This document shows positions 1-9,699 of a stretch of DNA of 64,000 nucleotides, one piece after another. The notes under the pieces are model-generated. The model was not told where the DNA came from. It was given only the letters and a program-made list of their open reading frames with translations, and searched no databases. The first letter of the stretch is position 1. The number at the start of each line of letters is the position of its first letter. Source of the DNA: Sipunculus nudus (Eukaryota; Annelida; Sipuncula; Golfingiida; Sipunculidae); NCBI GenBank assembly GCA_026874595.1, contig CM049321.1, forward strand, positions 9,484,979 to 9,548,978, read 5' to 3'. The translations under genes and the position numbers were made by a program.

Positions 1-22
1 ATATATATATATATATATATAT
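1..22. repeat. (AT)n microsatellite, cut by window edge
   Basis: Pure AT dinucleotide run at the left edge of the window; its full length is not visible. Confidence 0.95.
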
Positions 23-130
23 TGTAACAATTAACTATACCATCATCCAGATCTATTAAAAAATACCCAACAAAAGTACAAACGGACATATTCACACCGG
101 TGGCTGCTTTTTCATTAACTGTAACCTCAC

Positions 131-181
131 CTTTGCTTCGTGATGATTTAGGTGTACTTGTGGCTGGTAGAGTTGTTTGGT
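131..181 (-). CDS. Candidate 51-bp mini-exon, Thr/Ser/Pro-rich
   Basis: Read on the minus strand, a T-rich tract ending CTTTTTTTAG is followed by 51 bp of open sequence and then a donor, GCAAAG|GTGAGG. The exon begins with two bases completing a codon and ends with one base of the next, so it is symmetric phase 1-1 and can be skipped or duplicated without a frame change. The peptide is Thr/Ser/Pro/Lys-rich (includes TTLPATSTPKSS), like a mucin-type stalk or linker. The candidate at 1432-1485 has the same phase and composition, which makes both more believable together. The host gene is not recognised; its other exons are not seen. Confidence 0.45.
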
Positions 182-220
182 CTAAAAAAAGACATATATA
201 TATATATATAAAATTATATG

Positions 221-229
<9 letters not shown>

Positions 230-271
<42 letters not shown>
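230..271. repeat. (AT)n microsatellite
   Basis: Long AT run; shorter AT-rich stretches occur just upstream from about 195. It lies 5' of the 131-181 exon candidate on the minus strand, so in its intron if that exon is real. Confidence 0.9.
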
Positions 272-275
<4 letters not shown>

Positions 276-486
276 AATGAACATAAAAAGAAGAGAGACA
301 TCAAAGCCAACTTTTCAAACAATCATATTATTTGGATAACATGTACAGATTGTTGCTTAATTTTCATCTACCCCTGTAGCCTTAGGGCTGGCTTGCCAGC
401 TATACCCATTAATCTATCTTGTAAGGACTGGCCTGTGTATATCCACATAAAAACAGGGCTGCTGGGGTGTCAAAGACAGGGAGGGG

Positions 487-1330
487 TTAGTCTCGAGGGG
501 AAAAGTATGTTCTGAGTGCCGGGTATTTACAGAGAAAAGCCAAGTCTTTGTTTAATCCTTTTATGTGCGTACGTAGTGTATGAATGTGCTTTTGTTCGGA
601 TGTGAATCTGTCATTGCTGGAGGTAAAGTTGCCTTTAAGGATGGTGCATGTAAAATCTCGGAGAGAATGGTCGGATTTTTTTAAATGTGCGGCCACGGGG
701 AATCTGGGAGTGTTGTCGCAGATGGTGTTTTGTGGTTGTTCATTCTGAATTTGGTGCCGGTTTCTCCTATATAATTTCGCTCCCCATTGGGGCATTTTTT
801 ACAAGTAATAAAGTAAATGAAATTTGAGGAATTGAAGAAAAAGGGCCTGGCCTGAGCGTTTATTTAGATCCTGGGGACTGAAATGTGGGTTTGGTGTTTA
901 AAATATCGCCAATCTCACAGCGGCGGTCATCGCATTTGACATTCCCTGACGGGCGGTTATGTTTGTGTAGTTTCGAGTGCACAAGCATGCGTTTGAGGTT
1001 TGGAGGTTGTCTGTAAGCGGTAACGGGGGCGTGGAAAAAAGAGAATCTGTAGCGGGATTTGAATTAAAGTTATTCCAGCATTTTTGTATATTATTGTTGG
1101 TAGAGATGATGGCCGGGTGAAATTCCTGTATCATGGGGATGCGTGAATTTATGTCTTTTTCTTTGTAACTGAGGAGGCTGTTTCGTTTAATATTACAAAC
1201 TTCTTCAAAATTTTGTAGGATTAACTTGAAAGGGACCCTTTAATGAGGAAATGTTTTGCTAATTCAAGTGCTTTGCATTTAAAATCTGAATCATTTGAGC
1301 ATATGCGTCTGTAGCGCAACATATGTGGTA
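487..1330 (-). pseudogene. Penelope-like element fragment: RT thumb and GIY-YIG endonuclease
   Basis: Minus-strand translation gives, in order, the end of a Penelope-type reverse transcriptase (around 1330-1200, LRYRRICSND then LELAKHFLIKG), a block around 1134-900 with FHPAI, PATDSLFSTPPLPLTDNLQTS (proline-rich, followed by SNACL), then CKKCPNGERNYIGETG at about 845-785, and finally NTPRFPVAAHLKKSDHSLRD and IKGLNKDLAFL ending at 487. CxxC followed by YIGETG and a downstream GLN.D block is the layout of the GIY-YIG endonuclease that follows RT in Penelope-like elements. Stops and at least one frameshift (around 780) interrupt it, and the RT palm with its catalytic residues is absent. This is a dead 5'-truncated copy. 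It sits between the two mini-exon candidates. Confidence 0.7.
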
Positions 1331-1431
1331 ATACAATCCCTCGTTTGAGATGTTGTGGGTGGAAGCTACTGTAGTGGAGATAGCTGTGACGGTCAGTTAT
1401 CTTAATAATATAAATATAAATGTTATCTCAC

Positions 1432-1485
1432 CATTTGCTGTGGTTGATGGGGGTTCACTTGTTTCTGGTACGGTTGTTGTTTCAT
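1432..1485 (-). CDS. Candidate 54-bp mini-exon, Thr/Ser/Pro-rich
   Basis: On the minus strand the acceptor context is TTTCTGCTGTAG and the donor is CAAATG|GTGAGATAAC. The 54 bp between them are open and symmetric phase 1-1, exactly as in the 131-181 candidate. The peptide is rich in Thr, Ser, Pro and Glu (ETTTVPETSEPPSTTANG). Two adjacent mini-exons of similar length, phase and composition suggest an exon-duplicated stalk of a secreted or membrane protein; that is inference. If transcribed from the minus strand this exon would precede the one at 131-181, with the Penelope fragment in the intron. Confidence 0.45.
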
Positions 1486-1939
1486 CTACAGCAGAAATTA
1501 AGATCCAGTTGTATATATCCCGATTCACTCAATATAAGTAGACCGTGTTACTTTAACCTATGATAATAAAATGCTTCTAACCTTTTTTTTCCTAACCGTC
1601 GATTTATAGGTAGCGCCAGTAGTTTTATGCACCTAAAAAGGCTATTTATGTTTAACACAAATTAAAATTTCAAAGCAAACCATTCTTCATTTCTAAAAAA
1701 ATACTGTTTCAATTTTCTCTGGAATATTCCAAAAGTTAAATGCACAAACGACTTTTAAAAATAAATTGATCCATATTGGATGGTGCAATGAATAAAGGTT
1801 ATACTTTTGGGTAACTTTTATTTTATTTTTGTATAATGAAAAAAAAATGTTTATATGAGTCTGTGGAACCAATGATTAGGCTCAAGTTCACTAAAAATTT
1901 GAAAAAAATAAGATGCAATTATGACATAATCGCCGGTCC

Positions 1940-2450
1940 AGTCAAACAGACAGCTTTATAAGATAACGAAACATTCTCGTTTCAGGTCGATCTTTGCTAG
2001 CTTATCCAATATCGCACATTACAGAAAAGTATCTCTAGCATTAAATCTAATAAGAATTTTCAAGAAATCTCGTTTATTCTCTTTTGACAGGAGGAAATCT
2101 GATCTGTCTCTAGACATTGATGGAAAGCTATCCATACAAGAACACTACATATATCCAGATGGAAAAGTAACAAAGTATTTCCCTGAAATCTCGCTTATTC
2201 TAGTTTAATGCAAAACATAACAAGATTTGATCAGATATGCAGTTGAACCACTAACAGCTTATTAAATGCTATCAAAAGACTAGCCTAATATCTGAGCAAG
2301 TTTATGAAAAATCTGCTTATTCTTGTCTGACGCCAAACGAAACTTTGACGAAATTTGAACTGACATAAAACTGCGTCTAAGACATGTCGTCAAAAGCTTC
2401 ATTATGCCTAACGCCAGATCTATCTAGGATGAAAAATGATCGAGAAAGAA
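1940..2450. repeat. Diverged tandem repeat, about 120-bp period
   Basis: The block AAATCTCGYTTATTCT or a close variant recurs at about 2066, 2186 and 2308, each followed by a similar stretch, giving a period of 120-122 bp over roughly three old copies. No reading frame is kept. The rest of 1486-3667 shows only AT-rich sequence plus one unassigned minus-strand frame at 2470-2745. Confidence 0.5.
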
Positions 2451-2469
2451 AAATGAGGTTCGACATTTT

Positions 2470-2745
2470 CTATTTTATAAAATTTGCCCAAAAATACGTA
2501 AATATGGTTGCTAAAGAATGAGGCCACTTGTCTCCATAAAGAATGCAGGCGCAGCCTGGAAAGTTGTGATGTTGTTTGCAGATATCGCACCAAAATTGGT
2601 AAATCCTACTTTCTGAGCCGCACCGCCCCTTGGTATGCATGACCGCGGAAAACAAGTGCCGTTTAGATTGACCAAGATTGAAGACTTTACCTTTGGGCAA
2701 TTCTGAGAAAACTGATGGCCTAGCCCACAGTCGAAGACGTTTCAC
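2470..2745 (-). other. Unassigned open frame, 91 codons, Cys-containing
   Basis: The frame runs 91 codons from ATG to stop with a non-trivial composition (FWCDICKQHHNFPGCACI in the C-terminal half, basic N-terminus). I do not recognise it. No clear splice sites or polyadenylation signal frame it, and it may be part of a dispersed repeat rather than a gene. Confidence 0.2.
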
Positions 2746-3119
2746 CCTGGATTAGGTTATTGGAGTCAAGGTGGTTTATAATAATAATATATCTATATTA
2801 ATTATAGATATGGTATATGGAATTTTATATCTTTTTTATGATTACATTTATATTGCATCTTATTATGTATTTTTTTTTACTGAACAAAATCACAATGCTA
2901 GCATATCAATTTTATGGCCAATGCTTAGTAGGATAGTTTCTGAGCAAATACTTTATATCATGCGTGTATTTTTTTCAGATAAAGCTATGCACGAACCAAA
3001 TGTATACATTCACATATATTTATCAAAACACTATTGAAAACCAATATATTTTGTATGAGTTTCAACTGCCTATTTATCAATTACTGTGCAAGTTTGCATC
3101 TATTTATTACAATTCGTAG

Positions 3120-3294
3120 GACTGTTGATACAAGAATATACTTCAGTGAAACACATTTTACAGTTATTCTGTCCATTGTAAAGCATTTGTTGATAGGAGA
3201 ATAAACTTTAATGAAGTACATTTTAACAGTTATTCTACCCCATGTACAGTTTTGCAAAACAGAAAATATACTTTAATCTCAGAACTAAGTATAG

Positions 3295-3347
<53 letters not shown>

Positions 3348-3420
3348 GTAAGGCATTTGGTGCATGGTGATAGAGGAATATGCTTAAACGAAGTACCATT
3401 TGTAGCATTATTCTATTTCT
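3120..3420. repeat. Diverged short tandem repeat split by an (AT)n tract
   Basis: The string type GAATAtACTTtAatGAAGTACATTT followed by a TTATTCT block appears near 3130-3165, 3198-3232 and 3378-3410. The AT run at 3297-3344 lies between the second and third copies. Period is about 66 bp before the interruption. Non-coding. Confidence 0.45.
3297..3344. repeat. (AT)n microsatellite
   Basis: About 48 bp of pure AT. Translations through it give artificial Tyr-Ile repeats on both strands. Confidence 0.95.
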
Positions 3421-3667
3421 TTGTAAAAAAATCATGAACAAAACAATTCCAGGGGGATTGTTTAGTTCATAAAATCAGTATTTGTTTTTGCACATGCATG
3501 TATTTTATCCTGACCAGTTACAAGTTTCCAAGGATATTTCAGGACAGCAGGGCCTGTCTTGATTTCTCTTACGAACCTGTGGTGTAAAGGCCAACCCAGG
3601 CAATAAAAGGACAAAGGTCATATAAGTATGGATAGTTCTTAATCATAGGAAGTCGATACCAGGCACT

Positions 3668-3673
3668 TTTATT
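3668..3673 (-). terminator. Candidate polyadenylation signal AATAAA
   Basis: AATAAA on the minus strand, 24 nt after the stop codon of the 3697-3967 frame. The placement fits a short 3' UTR. AATAAA is common by chance in AT-rich DNA. Confidence 0.35.
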
Positions 3674-3696
3674 AAACAACATGTATGTTTTACTCT

Positions 3697-3967
3697 TTAA
3701 CCACGTAAAGAACACGTAAAGAAATTACAGGTGCAACTAGTATCATTTGCACATATCATGCCCTCTGCCATTTTGGGAGGATCCTTGCACTGGTACTGAA
3801 GTCCATCGGTGTTAGGACATCTGATGTTCAAATAGCAGTATTTAATGTTTGATGAAGTGGTGGAAGTATCTGTTGATACATTTTCTGGGTTGCTGCATGA
3901 ATCTACTTTCCAGGACTGGTCCTCCATGTGAAGTCCAACTTGAAGGAGTAGAATATGTTTTGTGTTA
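3697..3967 (-). CDS. Candidate terminal exon, Cys-rich extracellular-type peptide
   Basis: A strong minus-strand acceptor (TTTTTTTTTCACAG) opens a frame of about 90 codons ending in TAA at 3697-3699. The frame joins with one base after the acceptor (phase 2). The peptide carries about nine cysteines in its last two thirds (CSNPENVSTDTSTTSS, YCYLNIRCPNTDG, QYQCKDPP, GMICANDTSCTCNFFTC) and a Thr/Ser patch, which suggests a secreted disulphide-rich domain. I cannot name the family. AATAAA follows closely. Alternatives are a chance frame or a domain exon of the gene carrying the mini-exons further left, but no donor is visible before the stop. Confidence 0.35.
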
Positions 3968-4079
3968 CTGTGAAAAAAAAACATATATATATTTATATAT
4001 ACGTTTGCTTCAGATTATTATGACAAGTAAAGTAACATAGTGGCACAACCCGGCGAGCTCAATTGTTATATAGAAACAT

Positions 4080-5100
4080 ATGTATGTTCTATCAAAAATA
4101 TCATTATAGTCCATGGGCCTAGATAAAAAATTCGAGGAGAATAATTATTTATGGTATTTTAACAGGCCATATATATGTCGTTTATAGATAGCTATGAAAA
4201 CTCTTGGAGATTGGTAGCTTTATGGAGGGAGGTTTCAAATGATGTCTGTTGAGACAAACGTGGTTTTGCACTTAAATTCATGTAAGAAGGAACTAAATAT
4301 ATGTCAAAGCACTAAGTAACATATCTGTACCAACTGTGTAGATTACACGTATCTGTGCATTTCATGCTATTGCTTTATACATTGTCATACAAACTGGTCC
4401 ATTGCCTCCATCTGTCTGACCCCATTCAACATTCCTTTACAGGGATAATTTTGTTTTATGTTGATCGGCGCGGATCTTCTCCTGACATGTTTTTGCTTTA
4501 ATTATCGGTTTCCTTTTTATTATACTGTTTTATCCTTCACGTACTACGACTCGTATCTGAAATATGTATTCAGGTTTACTCTACATCTCACTGCTTCATA
4601 ATTGATCTAGGCGGTTATCAGCTATAACTATCCTCTATCTTTTATTGGATATAATTTCATTGACCTTGCCATGAGTTTGGCGGATATCCTTTTCGTGATT
4701 TGTCTAATCGTTCGTACGGTGATTTGGTATGCCGGCTGTTTTAGCAAGATTTTCAGATGTTTACGTTTATTAAGTATCTCATAGCTGTCTTTTTATCATT
4801 TTCTATAGCCAGGCTCCATAAGTATTAGTGCAAGTGAAGTGAAATTAATTGTTCAGCGGTTTTCGAGGTGTACGCTCTGTTTTTCATTTTCAATTTCCAC
4901 TGTTGTCCAGTAATGACTGATCTGTGTCCTGGTGTCACAGTATTATCGTCTGGTGATTTTTTTACACTATTTACTGATCTGTGTTCTGATGCCAAAGTTT
5001 TATTGACCGGTGCATTTTTCTACACAATATTCTGAAATTGTTATCTACTACGATAATATTAGTTAAATGGCACCCTGTTTAGTTGGTGAATGTCGGTAAA
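4080..5100. other. AT-rich stretch without recognisable gene
   Basis: No long frame, splice pair or repeat family recognised. Two similar phrases around 4920-4990 (CTGATCTGTGTcCTGgTG type) hint at a short old duplication. Confidence 0.5.
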
Positions 5101-5105
5101 ATATT

Positions 5106-5160
5106 CTAGTTAGGGGGAGAATGTGACAGGTTGTGACTGATGTAGTCACTGTTACGGTGC
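5106..5160 (+). mobile_element. Possible polypurine tract and LTR start
   Basis: TTAGGGGGAGAA at about 5111-5121 is a polypurine run of the kind that primes plus-strand synthesis just before a 3' LTR. It is followed at once by TGTGACAGGTTG, a plausible LTR start. No second LTR or matching LTR end was located, so this is only a candidate. The BEL/Pao-like fragment 800 bp downstream may or may not belong with it. Confidence 0.25.
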
Positions 5161-5909
5161 ATGTGATAGGTTGTCAAAACTAATGTAATTTTGTTGTGTT
5201 ACCGGTTGGGACAAAGAATCAAACTTTATAAGATTACTTTGTATTTTGACATGTCATACTCATATTATTAGTCCCGCTGTGACTGTTTAAATCAGTTGTA
5301 ATTTTGGTCCAAATTGATGGATAAGTGGTCCAGGTTGAGCTGTATGTGTTTTTTTTGCTTCAGGTACGAAGCGATAAAGTGCTTCAACTTTGACCTCATA
5401 GTTAACTATATTTTATATTTATATGAAAAAAACTTTATTATTCCTAGGTATCCAGATATTTGGTTTTTGGATATTCTATATTTAAACATAACTGTATTTT
5501 GGTCACGAAGTGTTATATGTCTTTATGTAACCTTCAAATTTAAATAATAATAGCATGTGTCTTCTCTTGCCGCCTAAATGATTAACCAACGAACTTGGCA
5601 GCGAAAGTATCAACGTATAATGTTGTTTTAACAGGTACGTGTCATTGAAATATTACTAGTAGCAGTGTGGTGCAGTAGTTTATGTAACGTAAAGTATTAC
5701 AAATATCGTATATTAACATTTGTATGATAATATTTTGTTAATAGTATGATAGTCTTTTCATTATTATCATGTTGGATATTGTTTTGACCACTTCTCCTGC
5801 ATAGATTGGTATATTGAGTATATACGCTGAGAGAAAGATAATCAAACGACAGGTATTAATGGTATAATGGTTAGCTTCAGAGCAAGGCATTAGGCATCAG
5901 GTAGGATGT

Positions 5910-6165
5910 TAAAGCTGATGTGTATTATGTTGCAACACAGTTAGTACTAAAAGAGGCGTTGCTGAGTCAGCTGCCAAGGATCTATGATCTTCGGGGTCTA
6001 ATTTCCTTGGTCCAAAATAAGGACAAGGTGTTATTTCAAGAGTCGACTCGTTTGAAGTTGCCCTGGGATGCTGAAATCCCAGCTAGTCGAGCTAAAATGA
6101 GGGTTCCGAGAATAGACTGCCTAACCCATCTTCTGGAATTGCAGTCTTATTGGAGTGTATGCCTT
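5910..6165 (+). pseudogene. BEL/Pao-like retrotransposon remnant (post-RT region)
   Basis: An open frame of about 80 codons shows LSQLPRIYDLRGLISL followed by KLPWDAEIP. This resembles the block between RT and RNase H of BEL/Pao polyproteins, which typically reads as S..YDP.GF..P and then a W(D/E)..IP motif. The neighbouring RT, RNase H and integrase are not visible. The frame continues downstream only into a repetitive AACATG-rich stretch, so it is a short dead fragment. Assignment rests on motif resemblance alone. Confidence 0.4.
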
Positions 6166-6171
6166 AAAGAA

Positions 6172-6262
6172 AACGGTGAAACATGTTTTGAAACATGTTT
6201 AAAATTGAAACATGTTTGCATACAAAACATGCTAAACATCATGTAAAACATCTGTGAAACGT
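6172..6262. repeat. Cluster of AAACATGTTT palindromes
   Basis: GAAACATGTTTTGAAACATGTTT, more briefly AAACATGTTT, appears three times within 60 bp, followed by variants ACAAAACATG, TAAACATCATG and AAAACATCTG. The motif is self-complementary. It may be a miniature element or a local expansion. From here to 7260 I see no gene; a G-run lies at 6367-6382. Confidence 0.45.
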
Positions 6263-7260
6263 CATTTTTTAGAGTGTATCGAGTCCTGACAATTCGAGAA
6301 GTTGAGGATCGTAATTGTTTTTATATGGTGAGAGTACAGAAGAATTCAAAGTTGGGGGTGGGGGCAGGGGGGGGGGGGGGGGTGAACTTGGAAAAAAAAC
6401 CTGTCAGCAAACTTTAAGGGGAATGGATGTGTATGGTAATCCTGATTCTATATCGTGAACCGAAAACTCGATCTTTCAACGTTAGTCTGATAGACACCAG
6501 ACCGTAAACAGGGCATAGCGCTGCAATTTTACACTCTGATAAGAAATCGAATGTTTATCACATGTAAATCACGTAGATTTCAGTACGTTGTTGGTCTATG
6601 TAACTATAATGCTCTGTTCCATATAAAGGCCAAAATTTAATGTGTTATCAGCCCATTGGATGCTGAAAATCATGAGGTTTAAAATGGATGCTTGCCGACT
6701 CATATGTTCATGAGTGTGCCTTGTGTACTCTACAAACGTGGCCTCAGGGACAGTAATGTTCTTCACATGTATTTGCTTGAAAGATCAGATCGTATTTTTT
6801 TTTGCCACATTAGCATTGCAGTGGCGTGATATAGTACTGTCACAGAGCGGTGGTGGTGTGGTGACACTAATTACAACTAAATAGTTTTAGAGAATAATGT
6901 GGCAGATGTAACTGGTCAAAATAAATGTCTATGGCTATTTTGATGATATATAGTCAATATATCACTGGTTTGTTGCTATTCTGATAGAGTAGTTTCAAGA
7001 TTGTCCTGAGACTTATAGTACATAAGATTTAAAGTTATGTCTTTACTAAGATGGTGATTTCATTTTCATGAACATTTCATGTTTGCTCATTGCATGCTCA
7101 GAATTATCATTGTCAGTTATTTTGTGCGTCGAGCTAGGCACATATAAGCAGAGAACATTATTTCGGTGTTGTTTGTTTGTCGTCCGTTCTCTACAGAAGT
7201 TTTTCCTTTATGGGGAATAGATAAGAGGTAATCTACAAAGACATGATATGGAGAGGAGGG

Positions 7261-8598
7261 TAGGGCCCTGCGTGGGGTGGGTTTAGACCCGCAGCCAGCG
7301 GGTCCCCACAGCCCGCACAGAATTCTTTGCGGGGCGGGCTTCATCTAAGAAAGTGCGGGGCGGGCCGAAATAGTCTGTGCGGGGCGGGGCGGGCTGCGAG
7401 TTGATGATCTAGCAGTTCAGTAGAACATGAATATAAAATTATACTTAACAAAACTATCATTTGAAGACATTTATATGTTTGTATAAAATGATTTCAGGTG
7501 TTGTAAAAATAGTTATATGAAAAGATAAATTTAAATAAAATTTTAATTTATTCCTGGTAACCCCTGACACTGACTGAGAGTTGTAATAACACCATGCAAA
7601 TACATGGTGTTACATAACATGGCTGGGTGTGAAGCAAGGGCTTGATTACCTTTGACCTTGTAATAGACAGTGTGTGGCTACAGCTGGCTCGATAGGTGAC
7701 TCAATTGACGTAAAACTCCACAAAGCCTAAGGTGGAAGCCCATATCTAATTGTAACTCCATTTTCTGTCTAATTGTAACTGATATTGACCACTGGCTGGT
7801 CAAATCCCTGTTTGGGCACTCCAAAAGGTGGTGATGACTGCTATAACATACACCGCTCTGGTCATGTCTATCTCAATGAACATCCTGAACCTAAAGCCAC
7901 ATCAGTCAGATTACTCCTTTACTCCCTTGACCTGATCAATCTCAGTTTCAGCTAATTAGCAGATTTTATGTGAAAAGACTTTGAACAGCAAAACATCTCA
8001 GTAGTTTGATGGCTTGTGATTAGCCAATAATATTTTAAAGGTCACTTTAGGTACAAATACTTTGGAGAAATTTAATTTTTTCTTTACTTTTTAAAAAAAT
8101 TAAGTAGAAACAGACACAATTAACCTAAGGTTTGTATATGTCTGCTGTAATATATGAAATCATATTTTAGTGGTATAAAATTACTATGTATAAATTAGAT
8201 CTATTTAACCAATCAAACATGTCTTTAAATATATTTCATAAAATAAGGTTTGAATGATTGCAAAAACGCATAAAAATTTTCATTCCAATCATCAATCATT
8301 TCATATATATATATATATATAATATATTAATAAAATTAATAAAAAGCGTGGCTTGTATATGTGCAGTAAAATATTCTTGATATGTAAACCTTTGGACCCG
8401 AAAACTTTTTTTAATTATTTTCCGGGCTGGACTGCGGGTCCGAAACTTGAAAAATGCCGATGGGCTGAAAGAAAATTTTGCGGGACTGAAAGAATCTTAG
8501 TAACTGCGGGGCGGGCTGAATATTTTTCATTAATTGCGGGGCGGGCTGCGGGCTAACAGGGCATAATGCGGCGGTGCGGGTTCAATTTTTCGGCCCTA
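7261..8598. mobile_element. hAT-like non-autonomous element with GC-rich ends
   Basis: The left end starts TAGGGCCCTGCG and the right end finishes TTTTTCGGCCCTA, giving a 7-bp terminal inverted repeat TAGGGCC. Both ends carry the GC-rich motif GCGGGGCGGGCTG or its complement (7280-7400 and 8440-8580), in sharp contrast with the AT-rich 1-kb interior. Short TIRs starting TAGGG with GGGC-rich subterminal repeats are usual in hAT transposons. The interior has no transposase frame. The 8-bp flanks (GAGGAGGG and ATAAAAGT) do not match, so a target-site duplication is not supported and the borders are tentative. Confidence 0.4.
8304..8322. repeat. Short (AT)n tract
   Basis: AT run inside the hAT-like element. 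Confidence 0.85.
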
Positions 8599-8599
8599 A

Positions 8600-9320
8600 T
8601 AAAAGTATGTGCGTAAGAAATGGCGTTGCGTGGTGTTTAGAAAAAAGAACACTCAAACGTAAAAAAAAAAAAAAAAAAATCTATACTATCCTGTGGTATC
8701 ACATGAAATTGAAATTTGCGTAAAACCATTGCATACCGTAAAGACGTACAATTTTTGTCAAGGATAAAAATGCTTAAGTCAGAAATAGTTTACGGTAACT
8801 AGTTCAAGCCATCCTTTTGAACAGTTAAAGCGAAACAAATGAAAAAAATATATTCAGGACAACAACTGAAGGAGGTATATTAAGATGTAAATAAAAAGAT
8901 TAGAAGAAAGAGAAAATTTGCAAAATATTTATTCACAAACCTAGAAAATTATTTAAAATATAACACGTATTTATGTAGATAGAATAATCACTATAAATCC
9001 AACACATGTTAAATGAATTTATTTATTAATTCTTATGCTTCACATTTAATAATATCAACAACATGTAATAAATGATGATTTTCTGAAAGGGTCAGTATTA
9101 AAAATTACCAGATGAGGTTCAGATACATATATATTAAAACATTCCTGGATCAAGAATCTTATCCTTATCAAAATTAAATAAATCCTTTTCTTCGATCGTT
9201 GCCGAGATTTCATTAAAATCCATCAATAACTTTTTGACTAATTTTGCTACCAGACAAACAAAGTAAAGCCCGAATAAACATAACCCCTGCCACTTAGCCG
9301 AGGTTATAAACAGGTAAAGT
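8600..9320. other. AT-rich stretch without recognisable gene
   Basis: Contains an A-run at 8661-8679 and no supportable coding or RNA feature. Confidence 0.5.
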
Positions 9321-9329
9321 CGAATATAT

Positions 9330-9480
9330 TTGCAGACTAAAGCTAAGATTTCTTATGTGCGGAATTCGGGATGCGGAATGCGTATAAAATCGGTACACTT
9401 ATTGAGAAAAAAAGATGAGATTCCCCATGCGCGGATACGGCATGGGGAATGCGTATCCGGCAAAAGGATCGCTACATGTA
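9330..9480. repeat. Short repeats of a GGATACGGCATGGGGAATGCG type
   Basis: CGGGATGCGGAATGCGTAT and CATGGGGAATGCGTATCC occur within 100 bp, and an antisense-like CATTCCCCATTCCG lies at about 11,353. These lie on either side of the pearl-like element at 9.7-11.3 kb and may be flanking or subterminal sequence of it. Confidence 0.3.
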
Positions 9481-9699
9481 GTAATTTTTCAAATTTTCCG
9501 GATGGTATCCAGGAGCAACACATAGAAACAAGTGTCCCATGGGTCATGACGCTCAGGAATATGTCCTTGCACAGGCAACTAATTAAGATAATGTAGGTGG
9601 CATCATCATTCATGCATATTAGCTTAAGTTCAGCAAGACCAATAAACACACCAAAGTTGATGACAATCCAATCAGCCTTTCCTGAGGAATCTGGCAATT

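Noticed and set aside
3235-3441. Frames rich in Tyr-Ile repeats on both strands (also at 11.8, 17.4, 29.4, 31.3, 33.2, 41.0, 48.1 and 52.0 kb)
   Set aside because: They are translations of (AT)n microsatellites, not proteins.
7253-8606. 8-bp target duplication for the hAT-like element
   Set aside because: The flanks GAGGAGGG and ATAAAAGT do not match.
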